Assembly: GCA_002189035.1 (NCBI GenBank) | Contig: CM007990.1 | Location: forward strand, 5,518,001 to 5,582,000 | Direction of reading: 5' to 3' | Length of the DNA stretch: 64,000 nt | From: Utricularia gibba | Taxonomy: Eukaryota; Streptophyta; Magnoliopsida; Lamiales; Lentibulariaceae | Made by a program: the position numbers and the translations under genes | Notes under the pieces: model-generated | What the model was told of the DNA's origin: nothing | The model's input: the letters and a program-made list of their open reading frames with translations, nothing else | Databases searched by the model: none | Part shown: positions 31,401-49,425 of the stretch, in pieces | Numbering within the stretch: position 1 is the stretch's first letter | Layout: every line of letters begins with the position of its first letter

Positions 31401-34228
31401 CTTGTCTCTGCTGATTTTGATGAGCATGGGAATGCTGTCTATGAGTATTCTGTTTGGGCTAGCATCGGAGAAAAGCTTATCCTTTTCCCCCAGGATTCAC
31501 GGTATTTAGGCTGGGGCACACTTTCCACTACATCAGACTTCTAATTCGCTAGCTCATTACTCCTACATTTGTAGATATATGCTGCAGATCATTTAGAATG
31601 CTCTTTCTTGAAATTAATATGAATATTCTTGTTCATTCCTTGTTGAATATTCAGAGAATTCTGACCATTTGACGTTATTACATTTCAGCTAAGATTGTGG
31701 TACCTTGCATGTACACGTAGGAAATTACCTCATATCAGGTTCTTATTTTCGCAGGACTAACGTTAAAAAGAAGATCTTGTTTTACCCTAGAAAGCGCCAA
31801 GTAATGGATCTTTTAATCCTTTCAGCATATGTGAGCATAAGCATGTGCCCATATCTAAGCTTTTATATTTCCTCATCAGGTTACAGTGGCAGTCAAGGGA
31901 TGCCAAGATCCGATTCCTCCATTTTCTGGTCGAGAGGGGTTATACATCGAAGGATCAGTTTCACCTCCTACTTCTGATGTACATATAAGAATTGTCGCTG
32001 AGAGATCTAGTGAAATTTCTCAACTAAAGCAGGGTGGCACAGTTCTTGAAACTGCTACAGGGGATGATGGTTTGTTTCTTGCTGGGCCTCTTTATGATGA
32101 TATAAGTTACAAGGTTCTGGCAACAAAGGTATGTAAAGAATGTATATATTTTTTCTTATCCTAAAATTATCTGGTTTTGAGTGTAATGTAAACTCATTGT
32201 CTGGTTTTTAAATTTTGGCCAATGCGTCTTTCACCCTTCTGTCAACAAGTGCCATGATAGCTTCTCTTTTCTGCAGCCTGGTTACTCAATAAAGCAAATT
32301 GGCCAACACTCCTTCTCTTGTGAGAAGCTTGGTCAGATTTCTGTGAGACTTGCCTTCAGTGAAGACAGCAACGAGCGTTTTCCTTCTATATTACTTTCAC
32401 TGAGTAGCGATGATGGATATAGGAACAATTCCGTGATGGGTCTTGGAGGGTTTTTTCTTTTTGATAACCTAAGTCCGGGAAATTTTTATCTCCGACCCTT
32501 GCTGAAGGTGTGTGTCATCATTGAGTCATTGATTTTATGCTTTTGCTGGTAGTCCTCATCCATGCATGACAGGTGGATCAGCTGATTTTGTACTGATTAT
32601 CTGGGTCTATTTCTACATTCAGGAATATTCATTCTCTCCTCCTGCAGAAGTAATATACCTTGGTGCTGGGGAATCCAAGGATATCGTATTTTATGCCAAT
32701 CGAGTTGCTTTTAGGTACTAGCATCTATTGCCCTCTTGTTTCTTTCATGGTTAAAGACCATCTCCGAATGGGCATTGAATTTGCATTATCTAACCAGCTG
32801 TTGACTTGAGTTTTTTTTTTTTTTTCTCTCATGATAACTACCTCCATATGTAAAAGCTTAAGCTAGTATGTTGGAAACCTAGAAGAGATACTAGTAATTA
32901 AAGTTTTAACTGTGGCATAAATTTGAATCCACTTCTCTGAGTATGGATTGCTCTTGTGTTCAGTATTTAACTGTCTCAATGAACCACATATCTCAGAATT
33001 CTTAATTCCTCATCATGTTTTAGCATTTCAGTAGGGAAAGTTTGAATTACATTCTGCAGTATGTAAGATCTTACATGTGTATCATGTCCCGATGCTCTCA
33101 ACGAGCTCTCTTGAGAATCATGGGGTCCTTTGGTTTCTTTGCAGTGCCCTGGGAAAAGTAACATTTTTGTCTGGTCAGCCAGTAGAGGGATTGCCAATTG
33201 AAGCACGAGCTGAGTCGAAAGGTTTTTATGAAGAAACGATGACTGATGTTTCTGGAAACTACAGACTGAGGGGGCTGTATCCTGAGACATTGTATGTAAT
33301 AAAAGTATCTAGGAAGGGTGACTACGATGGAAAACCAATGGAACGTGCATCTCCGGAGCATTTTTCTGTCAAGGTTAGTTGGCCTTTCTTTATCCTGGTA
33401 ATCTGCTTTTCTTTTGGCTTTACCAGAGTTGTAATGCACCCCTCTTTTTATCATGACAGTTTTTTTTTTTTTTTTTGAATCTTGTCTTTTACCTTAGATT
33501 GGCTATGAGAACACCGAGCAGCTAGATTTTGTCGTCTTCGAACAGCCCGAGATAACCATTTTAACTGGTCATGTTGAGAGAAAGGCGACCACTAAGCTCC
33601 ATTCTCAAATAAATGTGGAAATCAGATCGTCAAGTGAAACATCCAAAATCCAGTCCATCTTTCCCTTGCCGATCTCAAATTTCTTTCAGGTGAATGATTT
33701 GCCGAAGGGTAGGTACATCGTGCAGCTTCGATTGACCACACCTTCCAGCAATCATGCATTCAAATCCGACATTATTGAAGTGGATCTTGAGGCACAACCT
33801 CAAGTTCATATTGGTCCAATAAACTGTAGTCTTGAAGACATAAACAAGCAGGTAACATGAATCCCAAAATTCACAGTGAAGTTCTGTCTCTCTAGCATCA
33901 TTTTCTGAATTTTGGTGATGCCATTTTAATGTCAGATTGAAGTAATTTTGTTAACTTCGCAAATTTCTTTACACCCTGCAGGAACTGACTCCAGCTTCTG
34001 TGTATCCCCTTGTGGTTGGTCTCTCAGTGATTGCTCTCTGCGTTTGTTTGCCAAGGTAACTGCGATGGTTTCACTATTTCTAGCACATGATTATTGATTA
34101 GGGGACAATTGTTTGCCACCTGTACCATCTCCAGATTACAAGATATGTTCAAAGCTGTGGCTGAAATTTCCACATCAAATGCAAAGAAAGATGTGAAGAA
34201 GCCGATCATTAAAAAGAAGGTGCACTGA
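25416..34228 (+). CDS. NOMO-like ER membrane protein with repeated Ig/carbohydrate-binding-like folds
   Basis: Homologue of Nodal modulator (NOMO), which in animals forms the nicalin-TMEM147-NOMO complex at the ER translocon. The plant homologue is a single-pass ER protein with a large lumenal part. About 25-28 exons spread over 8.8 kb; the sum is near 1,190 residues, as in the family. The start at 25416 gives a signal peptide (MVAATCYLILILFLV...), then the hallmark GCGGFVGASSALIRSRK. Repeats include FSLYGRVLDAVAGDSC, FSIGGRVVDHNGIGVSAAKV and ALGKVTFLSGQPVEGLPIEA, each followed by a YxxD/GxYxL/PGxY block such as NVLPGKYRLEV. The C-terminal transmembrane helix is VYPLVVGLSVIALCVCLP, followed by a lysine-rich cytosolic tail KKPIIKKKVH. 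Introns are unusually long for this window and contain small tandem repeats. No frame break was found. Confidence 0.92.
29079..29210 (+). repeat. Intronic tandem repeats of an AAACCTGTCATTTAG unit
   Basis: The phrase AAACCTGTCATTTAG occurs at about 29079, 29122 and 29182, with extra CATTTAG units between and the flank AGCATTTAGAATCTTA repeated twice. All lie in one NOMO intron, away from splice sites. Local slippage is the simplest cause. Confidence 0.7.
29536..29582 (+). repeat. Direct repeat of 19 bases in a NOMO intron
   Basis: GGGGCATCCAAAATGATTT occurs at 29536-29554 and again at 29564-29582, identical, with a 28-base period. Probably a recent slippage duplication; no function is implied. 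Confidence 0.75.
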
Positions 34229-34421
34229 GGACTTGTTTCCATTCTCATGCGGTAGGCCCTTTACCGGATGCGCGTGCAGGCTGCAGTAGCGTTGTTGTGA
34301 CTGATAAGACATTCGTTGTGCGGGTGATACTATTCCAGTAGAATGTATTTTGTGGAAATAATGGAATTTCTGATTTTTTGTCTCGGATACTAATTATTTT
34401 ATATATTTATATGTATCACAA

Positions 34422-34503
34422 GTCGCTTTGGCCGAGTGGTTAAGGCGTGTGCCTGCTAAGTACATGGGGTTTCCCCGCGAGAGTTCGAATCTCTCAGGCG
34501 ACG
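34422..34503 (+). tRNA. tRNA-Ser (GCT)
   Basis: A class II tRNA of 82 bases without intron. GTCGCTT (34422-34428) pairs with AGGCGAC (34496-34502, one G-T-type pair), and the discriminator is G. The anticodon loop CTGCTAA gives anticodon GCT (reads AGC/AGU). The long variable arm is TGGGGTTTCCCCGC-like, and the B box is GTTCGAATC. A T run follows within about 10 bases. It lies 194 bases after the NOMO stop codon on the same strand. Confidence 0.96.
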
Positions 34504-34985
34504 GTACTTTTATTTTTTACCCTTTCTAATTGGGCTGGGCTATTACTCATTGGCCCAGATGTCCTAATCCAGGCCCATGATGCCTGAGGGACTTTCCCAT
34601 TGAGCTGGGTTTAATATCCACCCTAAAAACAGCTGATCTGGGCTATAACTCATTGAGCCACAAGTAATTCATCAAGGTCCATTATTCCCGAGGGACTTTT
34701 CCATTGGGCCATAACTCGTTCTTCTGACTGGGCCTCAAATACTACTTATACGATCCATTCGTCTTGCTGCAATTAGGGGGATTTCTCGCTGCTACTCGTG
34801 AATAGAACGAATTCTGTGTGTACGGTCTTCCCGATCAGTTTACTGTACGTCCGCCGGGACAAGGGAAGGGGTTCTGTCCCCCGTCATGTAACAATGCAAG
34901 TGGATGGATATCTATGAGAACCAGAAGACGGCATGGGCATACCGCCGCACAGTTCAATCATCTACAGCGGCGTCACCTACCCATT
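34504..34985. other. Convergent intergene with GGGC-rich tandem repeats
   Basis: Between the tRNA-Ser gene and the SEC23 stop codon. The first ~240 bases hold two diverged copies of a unit near 103 bases. The rest should be SEC23 3' UTR, read on the minus strand. Confidence 0.5.
34537..34725. repeat. Diverged tandem repeat with many site II-like GGGCY motifs
   Basis: GGGCTATTACTCATTG at 34537 recurs as GGGCTATAACTCATTG at 34640, and GAGGGACTTTcCCATTG recurs as GAGGGACTTTtCCATTG, a period of about 103. A third partial unit, GGGCCATAACTCG, starts near 34706. TGGGCT, TGGCCCA, AGGCCCA and TGGGCC motifs are scattered through it. Confidence 0.6.
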
Positions 34986-39054
<4,069 letters not shown>

Positions 39055-39381
39055 CAAACCACTCCTTCCTGACGCGGCGCCGATATCAGTCGCCGGCCGC
39101 TTCTCCGGTATAAATTGTAATAACCTACCACACCCCGTATCTCACAGACGGGATATTAGACAGTGTGAAGTGCTTACAGTGATAAAGGAAAAAAGAAAGG
39201 CAGAAATCCCTAATTCCATTTACACAAAAATACGCAACACAAGCGTTTGAGGCATCACACACTCTTCTGCTATTCCCTTTTTCAACTGGGTGTTAAATCT
39301 CCACAGGATTTTGATGCTGCTGCCTGTTACCGGTGGTGATTAGATTCACAGTGGAGAAGGAATAGTTCTTTAACCAATAAA
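39055..39381. promoter_or_regulatory. Compact divergent promoter between SEC23 and the SCAI homologue
   Basis: Only 327 bases lie between the two start codons, so both 5' leaders and both promoters must share this DNA. There is no clear TATA box, which fits broadly expressed genes. A bidirectional promoter is inferred from the geometry alone. Confidence 0.55.
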
Positions 39382-42300
39382 ATGTCACAGAATCAGCCGC
39401 AGACCGGCACTGCTGCTACTATTCCGGTGAACGAGGTGTACTGGTCTTTGGTGGCGAAGGCCGACAAGAAATTCTCCAAGATCCGAAATTTGCCGTACTA
39501 TCAACGAACCCGGTAACTTTCGGATGAATTCAACCATATGGTTCGTTTCGTGAAAATTGAGAATTTCGATTTCTGTAATCCGAGCGAAGGTGCTAGCGTT
39601 TCTTGATCTCACCGTTGCTCCCGCTGTGCCTTTAAAGTTGCGTTAATCTTCAATTGTTATTCGATTTGCTCGGTGGATCCTTTTTGCTCCCTTTGCATGT
39701 ATTGAAAAAGAGGAAGATTGAGATGACATATATATTTCCTTTTTTGATGTTCAGATACGATACACACTTCTATAAAGTTTTTAAAGTGTACACTGAGCTT
39801 TGGAAGTTTCAACAAGAAAATAGGCAGAAGCTCGTAGAAGCTGGATTGAAAAGATGGGAGATTGGGGAGATTGCATCCCGGATCGGACATCTGTACTTTG
39901 GCCAATACATGAGGACTAGTGAAGCCAGTTATTTGTCTGAATGCTACATATTTTATGAGGCAATCTTGACTAGAGAGTATTTCAAGGATGGCATGCACCA
40001 GGATGTCAATCTTGCAAGCAAGCAGTTGAGATTTCTTGCTCGGTTTTTGACTGTCTGTTTGGTTCTGAACCGACGAGAAATGGTTTATCAGCTGCAAAAT
40101 CAGCTTAAATTTTTTCTGGATGAGTGCAGAAGAACTTTCCAGGTCTTTTCTTGATCAACTGTGCATACTTGGATGATCATATAGCTGAAATTCTCCAATG
40201 TACAACTTATTTAATTGGCATCTGACCCATAAATATTAGTGCAGAAACACTTCTTTTTCATTTTCCATATAGCATAAAGAATATGGTGGATTTCCCATGT
40301 GATTTTTTTAATGTTGTGAAGGCATGCTGTAATGGTATCTGCCTATTACCATCAGCATAAAATGAAAAATGCTGGTTTATATGTGTATTATACTGTTTCA
40401 GGAAACTGATTATAAAGAATGGAAGCTTGTCCTTCAGGACATTGTTAAATTCCTCAAAGAAGATACAGCTTTTATGAATATCAGGCCTCTGAGGTATAGT
40501 GTCATTCTGGATCTTCACCCAGATCACATACCACAAATCGCCACTGCAAAGAAGAAGCTAAGATTAAGAGATGCTTTGCTATGCAGTTATCATTTAAATG
40601 AGGTGCTTTGAATTTTTGTGTGACTATTCCATGAATAGTAAACTTTGGTTTTAAGTTTATATCATCCTGCAGAAAATAGTGTTCTCTTGCAAACTGGAAG
40701 CTAATGATTTTAATCAACTTTTTTGCGTTCCAGGTCAAGTTTTCGGAACTTAATCTTGATACACTGAGGATGCTACAATGTTTAGAGTGGGAACCCAGTG
40801 GTTCCTTCTACCAGGCAAACAGTCCTCCCTCAAGTGGAACAGGACCTTCTGCCAGTCAGAATGGGACTTCAGGGCCTAGTCGTGTAAACCGTGATATAAA
40901 TGACCCTACTTTGCCACCAAATCCAAGGAAAGCTATCTTATTCCGGCCATCTGATACCCACTTTTTGGCTGTGAGTAATCGTTGTTGTGGTATGCTTGGG
41001 TTTTTTTTTCTTATACTGCAGATAATGTAGCATCCTAAATCAAATATTAGGTCTTAGGGTCAATGTGTGAGGAGCTTCCATCCGATGGAGTTCTCTTGAT
41101 TTACATATCAGCTTCAGGTAGACAGAATAGATTATCTTATTATTCACACTTCTTGATATTTTATAGCGTCAGTCATTAACTTAAAATCACAAAATGTGCT
41201 TCAGGATATGATGCGCATGCTACATCTTCACCATTCCAAAATGAGAGTTCTATCAATCCCATTGATAGTGTGAGCCAGGACTTCGAGTTTCGTCTTACCA
41301 GCATTGACTCAAGCCCTACTTCTGTTGCTGTCAATGAATACAATACTACCTCTAATCCCGGAGCTACTTCTAACTGCTTGGTGATTGGACCGCATGGACG
41401 ACCAGGTTCTACTAATATTCTCAGATCTGTATGATGGGCCATTCTCAATTTCGTTTTCCCTTGAATAAACTTTTGATGAGATCCTTATTCATATATTTCA
41501 GGCACAAACTGCATATATCCTTCAGATTTCTTACCCTTCACGAGAAGACCCCTTTTTCTCATCATTGATAGTGAAAACAGCAAAGCTTTCTCGGTAACCT
41601 TTTCCAGCTTTTAATTTTCGTAGTTGGCTTTCCTAAGACATTAGCTCAGTTTGATGGATGGAGGAAAGGGTTTCATGCCTCCTTTTCTTCCCATCTGATC
41701 AAGTTCTTCAAACAAACAGACGATAAGTGGATCGGAGAAAAGGGAACGTGCTGCCATTCTTCTTTCTCCTACAAAATCATTGCCGTTCCTTAATATTGGA
41801 AGCTCGAGGCAACTGAGTGGAAGCTTGTTTACATCTTTTCTCACGGCTCCTTTGCAGTCATTTATTCTCTTGCTTGGATTCAGTGGACCTGACGTTGAAG
41901 TATGCAACTTTTGCCACTTCTGAGCTGCTTTCTATTCTACTATCTTAATATGAGAAATCTCGTTTCAGGACCTCTACAGGAAAACTGAGAGTCTGTTCCA
42001 GTCATTCCTGGTTAAAAGTGGTACATCTTTGGCTTCGAGCAATGACTTGGATCCCGTGTGGTCTCAAGTTTTGACTGATCCATTCTTGAGGAGACTTCTT
42101 CTCAGGTAATTTACCTATTTATCGAGTTAGGCCCTGTGTGATCTTCAATAGCATCATCTTTGTTGATTCAACTCATGTGATGATGCAGATTCATATTCTG
42201 CCGGAGCATAATTTCCCTGTATCATCCCTCTTCTGGAAAGGCGGAATATCTACCAGAATGCTTACCAGCACTTCCAGAAGTAGCTTCACCAACGAGCATC

Positions 42301-42393
42301 TCATGCCAAAGGATGGTATTTCAGCTAGCCAACGTGCTTGGAGTGACAGAGAGATTCACATTCTCAGAGGCAGCGATGCTCCCTGATGACTGA
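39382..42393 (+). CDS. SCAI (suppressor of cancer cell invasion) family protein
   Basis: Homologue of animal SCAI, a nuclear cofactor that represses MRTF/SRF transcription and takes part in DNA double-strand break repair. Plant function is little known. The start at 39382 reads MSQNQPQTGTAATIPVNEVYW. The first exon ends at the arginine before YDTHFYKVFKVYTELWKFQQENR, in which the conserved SCAI block begins. GEIASRIGHLYFGQYMRTSEASYL and FYEAILTREYF are strong family signatures. A middle segment of Ser/Gly-rich sequence (ANSPPSSGTGPSASQNG) precedes RKAILFRPSDTHFLAV and LPSDGVLLIYISASG. The last exon encodes RFIFCRSIISLYHP...PECLPALPE and ends LGVTERFTFSEAAMLPDD at TGA 42393. About ten exons with consistent phases. 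Converges with the DAR GTPase gene 315 bases downstream. Confidence 0.9.
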
Positions 42394-42708
42394 GGCACCA
42401 TTTTCATCAACCCCTGTAACTTGCTTCTTGGTGAGCTTTTTCGAACATACGCAATCAAATATCTCACACATGCTTCTCTATCTCTGATTCTGGCTTGAAT
42501 CATAAGCCTTATATGATCGTCATGGAATACTACTCATAGGGCGGTTTATTTGCTTCTCGTTCAGGCGTGCTTTGAGTTGTCTGTTTTCGTAGGTCAATGA
42601 TTTTGGTAACTGTTTCTAACAATAAGCAGAATTGCCTCAAAATCCTGTTCACATGTTCACTGAATCACTTCACAGAAATAAACATGCATCCTGAAGCTAA
42701 TAAGTGTA
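42394..42708. other. Convergent intergene (SCAI and DAR GTPase 3' UTRs)
   Basis: 315 bases hold the 3' ends of two converging genes, so their transcripts may overlap. No coding or repeat signal was seen. Confidence 0.5.
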
Positions 42709-44655
42709 TCATGCTCGTGAACTACCAGTAGAAATCAATTGTTGCTGTTCTATGGAGGGGGTTTCTAAGGTGTACCTACCGAGCCTTCCTGTGCGATAAA
42801 GATTTAGAAGCTTTGTTGCCAGGATATTGTAGTTAGATGCTTGATGTTCGGAAGGCAGGTTGAAAGCCTTGAGGAGAAGCTTGAACTCTTCTTCAACCAG
42901 CCCAGCTGAATCTTTATTTCCTCTTGATCCAGTAAAAGATGAAATGGCATGATAAAGTGCGAGGCGCACATTATTGACGACAAGGTCCTGCACTTAAAAT
43001 CTAGCTTTATACAAAGGAGCAGGCACAGATGTTGGAATGCTTGACATTTTGCTACCTGCGTGTGATCGGTCTTGAGCTGCTTTGATCGGATATTTTGGGT
43101 ATGGGTGTTACCTTCCAGTGCGCCTGAAACATCACATAACTTGCCCCATTTTTTATATTCGTCGCTCATGTTCATGATGGAAAGAACATATTGTGCAAGT
43201 GGTATCTCGCCAACAACTGCGTCCTTGAGTGCTCCTGTATTTAGGATCAGCGGGGAAGCTAATAGCCAAGGCTATAACCATTCAACTTTACAGGAATCCA
43301 GTTTCAGAAAATTTGTACCTGATAAAGCAAGGTTGCAGCACATCTCGTTATCACTCAGGTAAGGAGGCAAAATACCTGGTGTATCTAAAATGTAGATATT
43401 AGGATGGCTGGCAATCTGCAGTTCATATGAAATTGAGGTTTGTTAAGATGTACGCTCACTGCCCAACACAAGGACGAGAACTTTATTAAATTTAAATTCA
43501 ACGTTTCTTGCTGATAAAAAAAAAAAAAATGAATTTGAGGTTTGTCAAGATTGATGACCTCCATATAAGTAGGTAAAGGTGAATAACCTAGTGGCAACTG
43601 GCAAGGGTAAAAGTGCAGGGTTCAAGTCCCACATGTAATGCCAGGCATAGAGAGGCATTGTGAATTGAGAGAATCAACTACCTTGAAGCTGTTTATCCCT
43701 CGTGTCTCCCCTGGTTGTGTGCTCACAACAGAATGTCTGAATTTTCCTTTCTCTAATCATTTGTATAGAGACAAGAAACATATAATAAACAATAGAAGAA
43801 CTAAATATTGCACAATCAAAATAGTCACCTGTTGCAGATATCCTTCCAACTTGATGCAAAGAGTTGGCTACGGCTGACTTCCCTGTGTTAGTAATCCCTA
43901 CTAGCATCATTGTAATGGTGTTTGAAGGATTATCTTTTTTCCTCAATTCTCTAACTCTAGCTTGCAGAAAGGTCAGGAGCTGCAGACATTCAATTGGAGA
44001 CACACAAATATTACATGACATGGATTACGAATTTTTAGAGAATGCAAGTCACCGGAAACAGTGGCGACTTGCCTCCTTGATGTTATCGCGATTATGTGAA
44101 TTTACGGCAAAAGCTACAAGTTTCTGCTCATCAAAAAACCTCATCCATTCCTGCAAAACGGAAATTGTAATTGCGCTCAAACTTCATGGAAATATCACCT
44201 TAGCAGATGATAAGAGATACCTTGGTACGGGTATGGTTAGCAAGGTCCTTCTTATTGAGCAGAATAATGCGTCTCAGCGAAGACTGGAACTCTCTCAACA
44301 GCGAAAATTCTGATGACAGCGGAATCTGTAACGGATTTCAGCAATGAGTAAACTAAACAATATCATGCATGTCCATACATGAAACCGTGTAGAAACACCA
44401 AGGACATGAAGAACGTCCCTGCAATCAGTAACAAATGGCTCTGCTAGAAGTTTCGTCGAACACGTTGCACGCACTAAACGAGTAAGATGCTTGTACCCTA
44501 GCATCTCTGACTTCAAGAACAATATCGACCAGCGGGAGACGTTCGGCGATGGCGCGAGAAGCGGCGGCCATATGAGGAGTGTACCACCATTCAGACCCTC
44601 TGCATTTAGCCACTTTCTTCACCGCGTCTCCTATGTTACGAACCAAACCATCCAT
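42709..44655 (-). CDS. DAR GTPase 2-like, circularly permuted GTPase (YlqF/RbgA family), probably mitochondrial
   Basis: RbgA-type GTPases help assemble the large ribosomal subunit; the DAR2 group acts in mitochondria. Start ATG 44655 (MDGLVRNIGDAVKKVAKC), stop TGA 42709. Motif order is permuted, as the family requires: G4 NKKDLANHTRTK in an exon near 44220-44290, then the P-loop GITNTGKSAVANSL near 43870, then G3 DTPGILPPYLS near 43380. The DAR signature DIVLEVRDARV, which names the group, lies near 44500. The C-terminal domain ends KLLNLYRTGRLGRYTLE plus a short tail. About ten exons. The N-terminus is short and not strongly basic, so the organelle prediction rests on homology. A SINE-like fragment lies in one intron (43581-43670). 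Confidence 0.9.
43581..43670 (+). mobile_element. SINE-like tRNA-derived fragment in a DAR GTPase intron
   Basis: TAGTGGCAACTGG at 43589 resembles a Pol III A box, and GGTTCAAGTCC at 43619-43629 fits the B-box consensus GGTTCRANNCC. The 30-base spacing is normal for tRNA-derived SINE heads. It lies antisense to the host gene. No poly-A/T tail or target duplication was seen, so it is a remnant at best. Confidence 0.35.
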
Positions 44656-45089
44656 CACCAGTTAACAGCATCAGGTGAAGAAGGTTTCTTCGCGGCAGAG
44701 AAACAGCCGCCGTCCTCCCACGAACAAGGAGCAGCAGTAAATTTTGAAACGTGACACGGCTTTTTTATCCGGTTTTGGAACGGTCAGACCGGCTAGTTAG
44801 ATGAGCGGCTGAGCCGAACAAAGAAATGCACCAGTAATCTTGAAAGAAGACTATCACAAGCTACTACATTTCCAAATGAACTCTCAAACCAAGTCTCATG
44901 AGCATCAAAGATAACGCAACACAAACACACCCCATTTTATTCTGCAAATCTCAGGATAAATGCATATTGAAGTTCATTACAGGATGAATACTGAAGATCT
45001 TTATCATCTAACAGTCCCTATCTTCTTCAATAAAGAAGGTATGAGTTTCATCCCTTTGTATTAATCCAGAAATGCATGAGATTGTTATG
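44656..45089. other. Intergene between two tandem minus-strand genes
   Basis: 434 bases holding the DAR GTPase promoter and leader and the 3' UTR of the UMP-CMP kinase. No other signal was seen. Confidence 0.45.
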
Positions 45090-46857
<1,768 letters not shown>

Positions 46858-47316
46858 TGTCACCTCGTGAAGCACTGACTTGAATACGATATCTGCGTGG
46901 CAATAAAGCAAATCATTCAGATACAGCCACAAAAAACTCCACCCACATATGATCAACACGCACACACAACAGGTAGGAAAAGATGAATGCTGTTGGAAGC
47001 GGATACGACGATCAAATTCCCCAACATATCAGATCTCCACACATCTCAAGTCCCTTCCTTAACAACCACCAAAGCAACAGAAGCACATGGGCATCAACCG
47101 AACATGCAAAAGCCACCTTTTTTTCTGGTAGCCAATCAATCAACTCATTCCAGAAGAACCCTACCCGACACCTTGCTTCATCACCCATTCCAGAACCACA
47201 TAATAATTCATCCAAAACCAAGAAAGTAACTGTCAAGATCTGGGTCTCACCCACCTTTCGTAGGAAATGGAGGAACCAATGGCGATCTGCTTTCACAGTG
47301 AACAACAGTGACTGCT

Positions 47317-47324
47317 TATTTATA
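47317..47324 (-). promoter_or_regulatory. TATA box of the UMP-CMP kinase gene
   Basis: TATAAATA on the minus strand in the context CTCTATAAATAAG. It lies about 70 bases upstream of the inferred 5' UTR intron donor at 47255, so transcription would begin near 47290. The assignment depends on that leader model. Confidence 0.45.
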
Positions 47325-49107
47325 GAGAGCTCCCCGTTACACACAAACCGACACAGTGGATTGGGCTTTTCCCCATTCGTCTCTACCCTCCCTTTCTTCC
47401 CCCTCCAAATTGCATCAGGTTCTCGCCGCATTTACTCCATCCCCCTTTTTTTTTCTTTTTTCGTTTCAAGAAAAAAAAACCTAAATTGTGGGATTTGGGG
47501 AATATTACTTGTATTTATTCAAATATAAATACAATAAATCAAGATATTTAATAATACAAATTATACGAATAACTAATTAATTTATTAAATATATTTAAAA
47601 ATTATACTTAAAAATAAATAAATAAAATTTTTAATGATTAAAAAATTAATTATATTTTTTAAAATAAAAAGTCGATGGAAAAGGCTTTTTTATTTAATTG
47701 GCAGGTGTAGGGAGTGAATTAGGGCTTGTCGCGAATAATCGAATATTCCCATCCTATTTGAGGGTATCATTAATTTGTGTTCGGGCCCCGGCCCCCGGGA
47801 GATACCATTTGATGGTATTTTCGAAATTTCACAGAATCAACTTGCGTGTGGGCTTAGAACCTGAAAGTCTGGCCCAACCATAACCAACTGAACTTGGGCC
47901 CAAGTCATTGAAGTTCCTCCTAAAGTGGCATTTTATTTTATTTTTTTAAAAAAAAGGAGGAGAGGCCATAGTAGAAATGCGACTGGTTTCGAATCAACTG
48001 GTTTCATTTCGGAATCAAACGATTTTTTTGAACTTTCAGTTCATAAATCGTGGTTTATTGTTAATTTCAGTTCCCATTTTAATTTAAAATTGGATTTTTA
48101 AACCTTAAATCGAATTAAATTCAAAATCGAATGATTTATTTTATAGATTAATTTCTTGACATCCAAATGAGCCTTGTATCCGTTTGCAAAACACATTGTT
48201 TTTTAAAGGATTTTTCAAACTTTCATAACGATTATTAAAAGTATCTTAAAACGATTCTAAAAATAAAAAATATTTTTTTAAGTACTCACATAAATTGTTA
48301 GAAATGTTTAGAAAACATATCGTTATTTTAAATATTTTTTCAAGGTTCCTATAACATCTATTAAGAATGTTTGGACGATTCATCTATTTTTAACTATCGA
48401 CTCTATCAATGTCACATGAACAAGAATCATGGTTTTACAGTTCCAAATAACTAGAACCATCTCAAAATAATATAGTTTTATCTTTGGAAATGAAACGGTA
48501 TGGACACTCACATTCTTGAACCGAACCAAAACCAGAACCGAGATTTAAGTTTAATCCGTGATTTCTATTTTTAATTGATTACAACTCTAGGTCATGACTT
48601 GACTTGGTGACTCGTGTGGATGCCCTACGGGGACAACTCACGTCACAACACACACAAAACCCGCACAAAATGCTACACACAGATTCATCGTATTTGTGGT
48701 GCTTGATTCAACGACAACAACAACAAAAAAATCGAAATCCAATAATTGGTTGTTTCGTTTTCTGCTTTCCACACATACAACTGTCACTACATGTCCACGT
48801 ATTTTAGTGTGGTAGCAATGATATAAGACAAAGAATATCAAATGGTAATGTGGTACCCCAACTCCCTTATATGATAGTGTCTATTTAATTTTAAATATAT
48901 TAAACACACACACGTATTAAGTATATTTTTAAGATTTTATGTTTTTTTAGAAAAAAAACAATTCGTACAAGATTTGTATAGATATTTTACTTATTTATTC
49001 ATCCTACTTCATAACTTTCCGAATTTCTAAATGTGTTATTCTGTATTATAATTATTCGTTCAATTTAATTTCGTAAATCATATATAAAAGTAAGTTAGCA
49101 TCTGCAG

Positions 49108-49185
49108 TTTGCAAGTGAGGCCCTCGATAAGTTGGTAATTTAGAGTTTGATACCCAACATGAGAATCTAGAGGCATCTGAATCTA
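49108..49185 (+). mobile_element. SINE-like fragment, similar to the one at 43.6 kb
   Basis: GTTTGATACCC at 49145-49155 is a degraded B box, and CTCGATAAGTTGG at 49123 resembles an A box. The stretch after the B box (ACATG..., then AGAGGCAT, then GAATC/GAATT) matches the order seen after the B box at 43619. Two related remnants suggest one SINE family, but the evidence is short. Confidence 0.3.
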
Positions 49186-49425
49186 TTAAATATGTCATAA
49201 ATACCCTATTTAAAAATAACTAATAATTGAAGCATCGTCAATCATGTAAACTTGCACAAGTTTCCATTATTACACTGCGATCCCCGCACTTGCTGTCTCC
49301 TACTCACCGACCCCTGAACCTCAAAACTTTAACTTTCCACTGAAATATTATAGCACGAGAAGAAGAAAGACAGCATCTTTTCCCCCCAGGCTGCTACTAC
49401 CGCTTCTCCGATCTGGGGCGCCGCC

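Larger units (their letters stand above)
46858..49425. other. Intergenic region between UMP-CMP kinase and FLZ genes, mostly AT-rich
   Basis: 46858-47300 is the kinase 5' leader with its intron. From 47500 to 49400 the sequence is AT-rich with homopolymers and no credible exon. It includes a SINE-like stretch at 49108-49185. This is the emptiest part of the window apart from 57.2-60.6 kb. No full transposon was seen. Confidence 0.5.

Noticed and set aside
47500-49400. Degenerate retrotransposon
   Set aside because: No LTR, polymerase or integrase motif, or terminal repeat was found; only AT-rich sequence and a short SINE-like fragment.
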